From: Caldilineaceae bacterium
GTDB lineage: Bacteria > Chloroflexota > Anaerolineae > Caldilineales > Caldilineaceae
Reading direction: 5' to 3'
Length of the DNA stretch: 64,000 nt
NCBI GenBank assembly: GCA_019637685.1
Contig: JAHBVF010000009.1
Coordinates: 62,001-126,000 of the forward strand
Shown here: positions 36,489 to 43,484 of the stretch, piece by piece
Numbering within the stretch: the first letter of the stretch is position 1
How the letters are laid out: every line of letters starts with the position of its first letter
Program-made: the position numbers and the translations under genes
The notes under the pieces: generated by a model
Seen by the model: only the letters and a program-made list of their open reading frames with translations
What the model was told of the DNA's origin: nothing
The model's database searches: none

Positions 36489-37835
36489 ATGAATAGACGC
36501 ACACTGCTCGTCGTGGCCGGCGGATCGGTTTTGCTTCTGCTGGTCGCTCTTCTCGCCTTCCGTTGGGGAGGTTCGGCCCAATGGACCGTCGCGCCATCTG
36601 TCGAGGCTGCCGAACTCACCGCCCCTGACTTGATTGGGGATCAGCTTCCGCTGGAACAGGCAGCCGACAAGCGGCTGATCCTCTCGTATGCTGCCAAATT
36701 TGTCTGCACGGCAGCCCTGCCCGCGGGGACCTTCCACTACGGTCTGTCTGCGCCGATTGTGGAGCAGGAAACGCAGGTGCTGATCCACAACCCCCACGAT
36801 TTTGATATCACCTTTTACAAGAAGGCTGTGATTGCGCCGCTGGAGGACGAGGCGCCGGTGGCACCGGGCAAATGGAATGAGCTAAAACTCGGCCCCGACT
36901 ACGCGGTGCGTATCAACTGCGACGACATCGCCTTCCTGCTCACAGGCAAACAGGGCGCGACCTTTGCCGGTACCTATGGCTATGGGGTGACGGTTGAAGG
37001 CTTCGTCGTCATTGGCATCGGTGTGCAGAATGTCCCCAATGCAGCCGGTGTCATTCAGAGACGCTACGCTCCTGTCGACGTGACCGCGGAATATGAACGT
37101 AGCACGGAAGTGATGAAGAAAGACATCCATTACCAGCCCTGGTGGCACTGGTGGTGGTGGAAATTGCCCTGGCAGTTGGGCTATCCCTACGAACGGCTAG
37201 TCCCTATCGCCAGCACAGGCAACATCGATTGTCGGGGTATGCTCTATAACGCGCTGGTCCAGGACGTGCAACGGGAAATGGCCGAGCAGCAGCAGGAGAT
37301 GCAGGCCACCCTGGCCGCTCTGGAAACCGGCCGTCAGATGGGGCCGTTGACCCACACAAGCGCGGACCTCACCAACACAGAGAGTCCCCCGGCTCTGGTA
37401 GCAATGGTGGGCAACTGTCGCAAACTGGACGCCAGTACAGCGGACATCGATTATGTCCTCCTCAGCAACAAAGGCATGACCGATCCCAACCCCATCTCTG
37501 CTGTGCCTGCCCAGGCCAGCCAGGTGGCCTATCCCTGGTATCCGGGTCACTGGTACGATCTGGCAATGGTGACACCCCAGAATTTGGATGTGGACCTGAA
37601 AGCCAACTTCCTGCAATGGCAGAGCCAGCGCTGGATCGCCGCGGGAGAGAGCCAGGCAGTTGTCAGCGCGGCGATGGTCTATTACTTTCCCTGGTGGTGC
37701 GGCTGGGGCTACTGGTATTGGTGGGGGAACAGCAACGACTGCACCGATATTGGCGTAGGCGCGGGCGAAAGTCTGGATGTGGAGTCCATCGCACCCCAAC
37801 GGGTCTTTATGAACAAATGGCCGCCTATCCCATAG
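36489..37835 (+). CDS. Secreted or membrane-anchored protein, Trp/Tyr-rich, function unknown
   Basis: A 448-residue protein with an N-terminal signal anchor (MNRRTLLVVAGGSVLLLLVALLAF). Residues 55-200 resemble beta-rich domains. Two very aromatic patches stand out, WWHWWWWKLPW (about 220) and WWCGWGYWYWWG near 400, with clusters of Cys nearby. I start at ATG 36489 because CAGGAG lies 7 nt upstream; a longer frame runs through the 15-bp repeat. It is followed by another secreted-protein gene after 15 bases. No family was recognised. The aromatic patches could bind carbohydrate or a surface. Confidence 0.7.
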   Translation: MNRRTLLVVAGGSVLLLLVALLAFRWGGSAQWTVAPSVEAAELTAPDLIGDQLPLEQAADKRLILSYAAKFVCTAALPAGTFHYGLSAPIVEQETQVLIHNPHDFDITFYKKAVIAPLEDEAPVAPGKWNELKLGPDYAVRINCDDIAFLLTGKQGATFAGTYGYGVTVEGFVVIGIGVQNVPNAAGVIQRRYAPVDVTAEYERSTEVMKKDIHYQPWWHWWWWKLPWQLGYPYERLVPIASTGNIDCRGMLYNALVQDVQREMAEQQQEMQATLAALETGRQMGPLTHTSADLTNTESPPALVAMVGNCRKLDASTADIDYVLLSNKGMTDPNPISAVPAQASQVAYPWYPGHWYDLAMVTPQNLDVDLKANFLQWQSQRWIAAGESQAVVSAAMVYYFPWWCGWGYWYWWGNSNDCTDIGVGAGESLDVESIAPQRVFMNKWPPIP

Positions 37836-37850
37836 GCAGGGAGATGGCAT

Positions 37851-38852
37851 ATGACAAAGCAACAACGAATTAGCGCAGTAATAGCGCCGGTGCTGCTCCT
37901 GCTGCTCGCGCTGGTATGGGTGAACCAACGGGCGCTGATGGAACCCGCTCCCCCGCCGGCTATTGTTCAGGGCGAAGGCTTCTCGATAGCTGCTGGCTCG
38001 GCCCTGGCCCAGTTGGGGATTCATCCCGCCGATATTCTGGGCGCGGGCGGTCTGCCTCTGATCTCCTGTCAGAGCCTGGGGCTGATCTGTGATGACCCGG
38101 AGACCGGCGCGCAGGACGATCTGACCGCGTTTTCCTATGGCTGGGACTTCCAGGCCGACGGCTTTGCCCAACGCCAATTCTCAGTCAGCGGAACTTCCCG
38201 CGGACTGGTGAATACGGCTGTGCGCGCCGAAGCCGGGTGTAGCCCTGCCGAGCCGGGCGGTGACTTCTTCCGCTCCAATCTAAACGGGACGAACGCCCAG
38301 GATTTGGACGGAGACGGCACGGCCTGTGGCGGGAATGCAGGCTATGGGCTGGGGCTGAGCGAAGGCGCGGCCCCGGACAGCGTGGACGCGGGCGAGCGGG
38401 ACCCCTGCCAGTATGTGGACTTCGAGTGTGACGGTATTCCCGATGCACCCGTCTATTTCACCCTGGCCCCGGGTTCGCCCACCCTGGCCCTGTCCGAAGC
38501 CACGGCCGCGGATGTGCTGGTAACAGGCTTTGCGTTCGTGCCTTCCATCTACGCCACAGCCGCAGAACTGGGGCTGACCAGCGGTGACGCCATCGACGCG
38601 CTTTGCCTCTATGAGAACGGCAACGGCATCTACGACAGCGACGACCAGATACTCTTTTCACTGACTTCTGCTTCGCCCTCTCTGGCAACGCTGGGCGGCA
38701 ATGGGGCATCGATCCTCGCGCCTGGTCCGTTGCAGGTTGTCAACCGGGCGGACAAATTGGGCCTGTTGCCCACCGACGAAATCGACGCGCTGCTCTGCTC
38801 CACCCGGACGGATGTACAGCAACTCTACCTGCCCGATATTCAACGTCAGTAG
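37851..38852 (+). CDS. Secreted protein with Ca-binding-like motif, function unknown
   Basis: A 333-residue protein with a signal peptide (MTKQQRISAVIAPVLLLLLALVWV). Residues near 150 contain QDLDGDGTACGG, an EF-hand/excalibur-like DxDxDG loop with a Cys. The C-terminal 130 residues include two similar units (LTSGDAIDALCLYENG and LLPTDEIDALLCSTR), so a duplicated domain. The C-terminus is QLYLPDIQRQ, like that of the small secreted protein at 12189-12449. GGGAG lies 7 nt before the ATG. It follows the 36489 gene closely, suggesting one operon. Confidence 0.7.
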   Translation: MTKQQRISAVIAPVLLLLLALVWVNQRALMEPAPPPAIVQGEGFSIAAGSALAQLGIHPADILGAGGLPLISCQSLGLICDDPETGAQDDLTAFSYGWDFQADGFAQRQFSVSGTSRGLVNTAVRAEAGCSPAEPGGDFFRSNLNGTNAQDLDGDGTACGGNAGYGLGLSEGAAPDSVDAGERDPCQYVDFECDGIPDAPVYFTLAPGSPTLALSEATAADVLVTGFAFVPSIYATAAELGLTSGDAIDALCLYENGNGIYDSDDQILFSLTSASPSLATLGGNGASILAPGPLQVVNRADKLGLLPTDEIDALLCSTRTDVQQLYLPDIQRQ

Positions 38853-38912
38853 CAACTGGTCGGGCATAGCGGCGCAGTTCACCGCGGACTGTTGTTGAGG
38901 ACACCGCATAGA

Positions 38913-38950
38913 AGAACGGGGGATGGATACGCTCTCCATCCCCCGTTTGC
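38913..38950 (+). terminator. Terminator of the secreted-protein pair
   Basis: A 13-bp perfect stem (AACGGGGGATGGA with TCCATCCCCCGTT) with a 7-nt loop; a short TTTG tract follows. Confidence 0.75.
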
Positions 38951-38990
38951 TATCCCGGCCATTGGGAAGGGTTCTCATTGGTCTACGAGC

Positions 38991-39578
38991 CTACGACGAC
39001 TCCTGTACTCTCCTGTCCCAGCCCACCGCGGATGCGATAAATTCCCCGATATCCGCCAAGCCGGGCGCGTAGCCATCGGATGTATCGACCGTCAGCGTCG
39101 GTACGTCCAGGCTGGGCGGGCTGTATTCCTCCGGTGGTGTGTCAATGCCCTGTCGAGCCGCGACTGTCACCGGATCGCCGTGAAAGTACTCCCGCTTTGG
39201 GTCGGCCATCCCCCGTTCGATGGCCCGACGCCGGGCCAGGGCCGGGTCTACCGCGCAGACGACGATGGCGACCCGCGCCTTTTCCGCCAGCGCCAGCAGC
39301 GGCCTCTCCCACAGCCGGTGCTGAAAAGCCGCTTCGATAACGACGCTGACGCCCTGTTCCACCACAAAATCTACGCTCTTAAAAAAGATGTAATAGATCG
39401 TCCCATTGACTTCTGCCCCCAAGGCTGTGTGGCTGCGGCCCTGGGTGCGCACATACCCCTCTTTGAACTCGTCCCGGCTGAGCAGCGGGCAATGGAGCGC
39501 TTTCGCCAATCGATGGGCCAGGGTCGTCTTGCCGGAGCCAGGCCGGCCTGTGACAACGACAACAACGGGTCTGGGCAT
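38991..39578 (-). CDS. P-loop kinase-like protein (AAA/zeta-toxin type)
   Basis: A 195-residue nucleotide-binding protein. Walker A is GRPGSGKTTLAHRLA near residue 12. A short lid region follows RDEFKEGYVRTQG, and VIEAAFQHRLWERPL resembles small-molecule kinases such as gluconate or shikimate kinase relatives and AAA_33 proteins. Start is the ATG at 39576-39578 with GAGGAG 7 nt upstream. It is divergent from the diaphorase gene and has no partner antitoxin next to it, so a toxin role is unlikely. The substrate is unknown. Confidence 0.72.
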   Translation of the reverse strand: MPRPVVVVVTGRPGSGKTTLAHRLAKALHCPLLSRDEFKEGYVRTQGRSHTALGAEVNGTIYYIFFKSVDFVVEQGVSVVIEAAFQHRLWERPLLALAEKARVAIVVCAVDPALARRRAIERGMADPKREYFHGDPVTVAARQGIDTPPEEYSPPSLDVPTLTVDTSDGYAPGLADIGEFIASAVGWDRRVQESS

Positions 39579-39707
39579 CTGCTTTCTCCTCTCTTTTTGC
39601 GCGCCCGCGGGCGCGGCTTGCACTGCTCCAAGGGTTTGGACAGGTTGGCCCTTCTTTGCTACACTTGGACCACACCCCTCTATAGCGACCTCTTACCGGA
39701 GCGTACA

Positions 39708-41402
39708 ATGTTTGTACCTGCCCATATCGTCGCCGACGACGCCGACCTGGCCCTCATCGATCTCTTCCGGGAAGAACCCGCGCCCCTGCTGTCCGTGCTC
39801 CACGCCTTCCACGACCGGGACGGTTATATCTCGCAAGAGGCCATCCGCGCCATCGGCAAGGAACTGCGCATCCCCCTGGCCGATCTCTACGGGATTGTAA
39901 CATTCTACCACCATTTTGCTGTAGAAGCGCCGGGACAGGCCAACCCCAGGGTCTGCACCGGGCCGGTCTGCTGTCAGCGGGGCGCGCAAAAAATCCTCGA
40001 TAGCTTGCCCGGTGCCACGGCAATGGCCTGCGCGGGCCGCTGCGATGATCCGGTTCCCGTCCTCATCGGCCACGAGACCTTTGTGGCGAAAAAGCCGGGC
40101 CAGTTGGAACGGCGGGACTCCTCACCCCTCCCCGCGGCCAACCCCGGCGGGATCGAAGAGTGCGTCTTCCGCCATATCCGCCAGCCGGACCGGGCCACGC
40201 TCGGCGGCTACCGGCGCACGGGCGGCTACGGCGGGTTGACAAAAGCCGTGACAGAAATGACCCCGGCGGAAGTCATCGGGCTGGTGAAGGAGAGCAAACT
40301 GGCCGGACGGGGTGGCGCGGGCTTTCCCACCGGCGTCAAGTGGCAGGCCGTGGCTGACGCGGAGAACGGCCCCAAAACGGTCGTCTGCAATGCGGACGAG
40401 GGCGAGCCGGGCTGTTTCAAAGACCGGGCGCTGCTGGATCACGACCCTTTCGCTGTGCTGGAAGGGATGACGCTTGCCGCCTACGCCACCGGTGCTACGC
40501 GGGGCTTTCTCTACCTGCGCTACGAATATCCCGAAACCTACGAGCGGTTGGCCGCGGCCATTGCAGCAGCCGAAGCCGCTGGTTTTCTGGGCCGCAATAT
40601 TTTGGGGAGCGACTTCAATTTTCGTATCCATCTGCGCCGGGGCGCGGGCGCGTACATCTGCGGTGAGGAAGGCGCGCTGCTCAACAGTCTGGAGGGCAAG
40701 CACCCCTTCCCCCGCAACCGCCCGCCCTATCCCGTCACCCACGGCTACGAGCAGTTGCCCACCGCGGTCAACAATGTGGAGACCCTGGCGTCGGTTCCAC
40801 AGATTTTGCGCAAAGGTGCGGACTGGTACCGGGGGCTGGGCCTGGGCGAGCACGCGGGTACAAAACTCATCAGCCTCTCCGGGGATGTGCGGCGGCCCGG
40901 CAACTACGAAGTTCCCTTTGGCCTGCCCCTGAAGACGCTGCTGAACGAGTGGGCGGGTGGGCCTCTGCCGGGGCGGACGATTCAGGCCATTACAATGGCG
41001 GGTATCTCCGGCGGCTTCCTGGCCGGCGACGCGCTGGAAACGCTCACACTGGACGAAGCCAGCGCGCGCGCCCACGGCTCTATGCTGGGCGCGGCGGGAA
41101 TGATGGCCTTTGACGACAGCCGGGACATTGTGGAGATCGCCCGTGTGGGGATGGAATTCTTCGCGCACGAGTCCTGCGGCAAATGCTTCCCCTGCCGGAT
41201 TGGGACGCAACGTCTGGTTGAGCGCTTGGCCGGCACAGCCGGTCCCCATGACATCGACCTTTGGACGGGCGAAGTCCACGAAATCGGTGGAGTGATGCAA
41301 GCCCTCAGCGCCTGCGGGCTGGGCATGGCCGCACCCCTGCTGGCGGAAAGTCTGGTACGATTTTTCCCGGAGCGGGTGGAGCGGCACGTGACGGGGATTT
41401 GA
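39708..41402 (+). CDS. Fused NuoE-NuoF-like NADH-binding subunit of formate dehydrogenase
   Basis: A 564-residue fusion. The N-terminal NuoE-like part (1 to about 130) has a complete [2Fe-2S] site: Cys83-x4-Cys88 and Cys108-x3-Cys112. The NuoF-like part carries GRGGAGFPTGVKW (NADH), NADEGEPGCFKDR (FMN) and the [4Fe-4S] ESCGKCFPCRIGT starting at Cys490, with a final Cys in SACGLG. This subunit passes electrons from the formate site to NAD+ via FMN. Start is the ATG at 39708 with GGAG 6 nt upstream. It is the first gene of the formate dehydrogenase locus. A toxin-antitoxin pair sits between it and the next subunit. Confidence 0.9.
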   Translation: MFVPAHIVADDADLALIDLFREEPAPLLSVLHAFHDRDGYISQEAIRAIGKELRIPLADLYGIVTFYHHFAVEAPGQANPRVCTGPVCCQRGAQKILDSLPGATAMACAGRCDDPVPVLIGHETFVAKKPGQLERRDSSPLPAANPGGIEECVFRHIRQPDRATLGGYRRTGGYGGLTKAVTEMTPAEVIGLVKESKLAGRGGAGFPTGVKWQAVADAENGPKTVVCNADEGEPGCFKDRALLDHDPFAVLEGMTLAAYATGATRGFLYLRYEYPETYERLAAAIAAAEAAGFLGRNILGSDFNFRIHLRRGAGAYICGEEGALLNSLEGKHPFPRNRPPYPVTHGYEQLPTAVNNVETLASVPQILRKGADWYRGLGLGEHAGTKLISLSGDVRRPGNYEVPFGLPLKTLLNEWAGGPLPGRTIQAITMAGISGGFLAGDALETLTLDEASARAHGSMLGAAGMMAFDDSRDIVEIARVGMEFFAHESCGKCFPCRIGTQRLVERLAGTAGPHDIDLWTGEVHEIGGVMQALSACGLGMAAPLLAESLVRFFPERVERHVTGI

Positions 41403-41456
41403 GAGTGGGGTTTGGGTATTTCGTGGGGATTGATACGGATCGTTCAGGAGCATCGA

Positions 41457-41684
41457 ATGAATACAGCAATTTATGAACTGATTGAGAGGGCGGAATTTGT
41501 GGTCAATGCCGAAGGGGAAAAAAGGGCTGTACTACTCGATTTTTCCGCTTGGGAGGATTTGCTGAATTTGTTGGAAGATATCGACGACAGCGCAGAAATT
41601 GAATTGGTGCGCGCCAGTGGAGAAAAACCAGTGTCGTGGCAGAAAGCCAAGGTCCAATTGCAAGCAGAGGGCGTTGATGTATGA
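41457..41684 (+). CDS. RelB/Phd-type antitoxin
   Basis: A 75-residue protein with an N-terminal DNA-binding-like start (MNTAIYELIERAEFVVNAEG) and an acidic tail that would wrap the toxin (LLEDIDDSAEIELV). CAGGAG lies 6 nt before the ATG. It overlaps the toxin gene by 8 bases in the usual antitoxin-first order. The pair is wedged between two formate dehydrogenase subunit genes. The antitoxin family is judged from size and context. Confidence 0.75.
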   Translation: MNTAIYELIERAEFVVNAEGEKRAVLLDFSAWEDLLNLLEDIDDSAEIELVRASGEKPVSWQKAKVQLQAEGVDV

Positions 41685-41928
41685 TATTCAAATTATGCCG
41701 AGGGCTATCAAAGATATTGCCGGACTGCCCAAAGAGTATACCCGGCTGGTCAGCCAACACATCGACGGCTTGGCAGATGAACCGCGGCCGCGCGATGCCC
41801 GGAAGCTACGGGGCAGAGATGATTATCGTTTGCGCGTTGGTGTCTATCGGGTATTGTACGAGATTGACGATGAGAATCGAATCGTCACTGTTTTCCGGGT
41901 GAGGCATCGCCGGGAAGCCTATCGGTGA
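41677..41928 (+). CDS. RelE/ParE-type toxin
   Basis: An 83-residue toxin of the RelE fold. It has ITPxAxKDIAGLPKE-like IMPRAIKDIAGLP and a C-terminal RLRVGVYRVLYEIDDENRIVTVFRVRHRREAYR, which carries the basic residues of the mRNA interferase site. The start is the ATG at 41677 with GAGGG nearby, overlapping the antitoxin stop. The pair probably shares a promoter with the diaphorase gene or has its own; no operator was seen. Confidence 0.88.
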   Translation: MYDIQIMPRAIKDIAGLPKEYTRLVSQHIDGLADEPRPRDARKLRGRDDYRLRVGVYRVLYEIDDENRIVTVFRVRHRREAYR

Positions 41929-41959
41929 AAATAGAGTCGATTGTGAAAGCGACAGGTGT

Positions 41960-42640
41960 ATGCAAGCAGCGAATGGAGTAGAGAATCGTCCTACACTTCT
42001 TCTCGACGGCGAACGCCACGCCTTTCGCGACGGCGAAACAATCTACGAAGTGGCGGCACGCGCGGGCGTAACAATTCCCTCCCTCTGTTACGATCCCCGG
42101 CTGGAAGCCTTCGGTGGCTGCCGTCTCTGTGTGGTGCAGGTGGAAGGGGTGCGCGGCCCGGTGACGTCTTGCACAACCGCGGCCACGGATGGAATGGTTG
42201 TGGAGACGGCCACGCCACAGATTGAGGCTCTGCGCAGGACACTGCTGGAAATGGTGGCGTCGGAGAACCGGCAGATCGATGTGGACCCTCTGCGGGGCTA
42301 CGCCTCCCAGGAACTGACGACACTCGTCGACCGTTACGGCGCACGTACAGGCCGTTTCGTCGGCGCGCATTCCGGCCAGAGCAAAACCGACGACGCCAAC
42401 CCGTTTATCCTACGCGACTACGACCTGTGCATCTCCTGCTACCGCTGCGTGCGCGTCTGCGCCGAGCAGGAAGGCGATTACGCCATCAGTGTGATGAACC
42501 GGGGCTTCCACACGCAGATTACGACAGAATTCGACAACCCGCTGAAGGAGTCCGCCTGCACCTTCTGCGGCCAGTGTGTGCAGACCTGCCCGACGGGCGC
42601 GCTGGGGGATAAGAAGGCTATGCGCTTTGCGGTAGAATGA
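41960..42640 (+). CDS. Ferredoxin-like subunit of formate dehydrogenase (NuoG/FdhA N-terminal type)
   Basis: A 226-residue Fe-S protein. The plant-type [2Fe-2S] site is Cys43, Cys54, Cys57 and Cys71. Two [4Fe-4S] sites follow: Cys157-x2-Cys160-x2-Cys163 with Cys167, and Cys200-x2-Cys203-x2-Cys206 with Cys210. The His-Cys3 cluster segment that normally lies between them is gone: SENRQIDVDPLRGYASQE has no Cys or His. Here this part is a separate gene, not fused to the molybdenum subunit as in many NAD-linked enzymes. The last 102 bases of its coding region are duplicated after the hicAB pair. Confidence 0.87.
   Translation: MQAANGVENRPTLLLDGERHAFRDGETIYEVAARAGVTIPSLCYDPRLEAFGGCRLCVVQVEGVRGPVTSCTTAATDGMVVETATPQIEALRRTLLEMVASENRQIDVDPLRGYASQELTTLVDRYGARTGRFVGAHSGQSKTDDANPFILRDYDLCISCYRCVRVCAEQEGDYAISVMNRGFHTQITTEFDNPLKESACTFCGQCVQTCPTGALGDKKAMRFAVE
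42529..42630 (+). repeat. 102-bp direct repeat, left copy (inside the ferredoxin gene)
   Basis: Matches 43274-43375 with five differences over 102 bases. All five are silent in the ferredoxin frame. The repeats flank 643 bases that carry hicA and hicB. Confidence 0.93.
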
Positions 42641-42683
42641 GTGTAGATTCGTTTCCATCACACCCTTTTGTTGCGTTTCTCCT

Positions 42684-42941
42684 ATGAACTCAAAGCAACG
42701 CAGGACTCTCACCGCCATTTTTGCTGATCCGATAAACGGAAATATCGAGTGGCGTGCTATAGAATCACTGCTGCTTGCATTGGGATGTGAGATAATAGAA
42801 GGAAGCGGTTCACGGGCCACTTTCCTGCTGAATGGACAGCGGGTGGACTTACATCGACCCCATCCCCAAAAGGAAGCATTGCGTTACCGGGTCAAAGATG
42901 TGCGGCTATTTTTGCAGAGAGCGGGTGTCCAGGATGAATGA
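42684..42941 (+). CDS. hicA: HicA-type toxin
   Basis: An 85-residue protein. It has LESLLLALGCEIIEGSGSR-like residues and ends KDVRLFLQRAGV, the HicA double-stranded RNA-binding pattern (usually an mRNA interferase). No good ribosome site is seen before the ATG. The stop overlaps the hicB start by 8 bases. The order toxin first is usual for hicAB. Confidence 0.82.
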   Translation: MNSKQRRTLTAIFADPINGNIEWRAIESLLLALGCEIIEGSGSRATFLLNGQRVDLHRPHPQKEALRYRVKDVRLFLQRAGVQDE

Positions 42942-43290
42942 GATGAGATACGGTGACTATTCAGCCAAAATTGAGTATGACCCCTACGACAAAATCTTTG
43001 TGGGGCATATCAAGGGAATTCACGATATTGTCAGCTTCCACGGCGCTACGGTTGAGGAACTGGAATCCGCCTTTCAAGAGGCGGTGGCGCACTACCGGGA
43101 AGTATGCGAGAAGATTGGGCAGAAACCCCAGCGATCCTATTCGGGTAAACTGACTTTGCGGATCCCCCCGGAAGTTCATTTGGCCGTGGCGACTGCGGCG
43201 GAGACAGATCACAAAAGTATCAATCAGTGGGCGGCAGATGTGTTAAAAGAAGCCGCGTCGTCTCAGTCTTCCTATTCGACAACCCGCTGA
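42934..43290 (+). CDS. hicB: HicB-type antitoxin
   Basis: A 118-residue antitoxin. The N-terminal HicB domain has [19 protein letters not shown] and a C-terminal ribbon-helix-helix ([20 protein letters not shown], then [13 protein letters not shown]). Its last codons and stop lie inside the duplicated ferredoxin sequence: the TGA at 43288-43290 is read from the repeat in a different frame. The native C-terminus of hicB may thus have been lost or replaced by the insertion. Confidence 0.82.
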   Translation: MNEMRYGDYSAKIEYDPYDKIFVGHIKGIHDIVSFHGATVEELESAFQEAVAHYREVCEKIGQKPQRSYSGKLTLRIPPEVHLAVATAAETDHKSINQWAADVLKEAASSQSSYSTTR

Positions 43291-43427
43291 AAGAATCCGC
43301 CTGCACCTTCTGCGGCCAGTGCGTGCAGACCTGCCCGACGGGCGCGCTGGGGGATAAGAAGGCCATGCGTTTTGCAAATGAAGACGGCGGACGGCAGACC
43401 GCAGACCGCCAGATGTCGGCACAATAG
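43274..43427 (+). pseudogene. Duplicated 3' end of the ferredoxin-like gene
   Basis: Bases 43274-43375 repeat the ferredoxin end (F-D-N-P-L-K-E-S then the Cys pairs and DKKAMRFA), after which the frame runs on to a stop at 43425-43427. There is no start codon of its own in frame before the motif, except inside hicB. It is probably the old end of the gene, displaced by the insertion of hicAB with a duplication. Confidence 0.8.
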
Positions 43428-43462
43428 ACCTAACGCGGTCCGCCGTCTGCGGTCTGCCGTCT
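43382..43462. repeat. Gene-end inverted repeat of heptamer words
   Basis: Left arm 43382-43409 and right arm 43435-43462 pair in 24 of 28 positions. Both arms are built from seven-base units of the form RGACSGC (AGACGGC, GGACGGC, AGACCGC). It lies between the duplicated ferredoxin end and the start of the formate dehydrogenase gene. Similar words occur near 62604-62667. Confidence 0.75.
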
Positions 43463-43484
43463 CTCGTGTCCGAAGGAGATTTCT

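Noticed and set aside
38991-39578. A zeta-toxin reading for the P-loop kinase-like protein
   Set aside because: No antitoxin gene adjoins it and the motifs are equally those of small-molecule kinases.
43227-43427. The duplicated ferredoxin end as a separate 66-residue ferredoxin gene
   Set aside because: The only start lies inside hicB in another frame and has no ribosome site. The segment fits a displaced gene end better.
43382-43462. A CRISPR-like array from the heptamer words
   Set aside because: The units are 7 bases, mirror each other and have no spacers. They are an inverted repeat, not an array.
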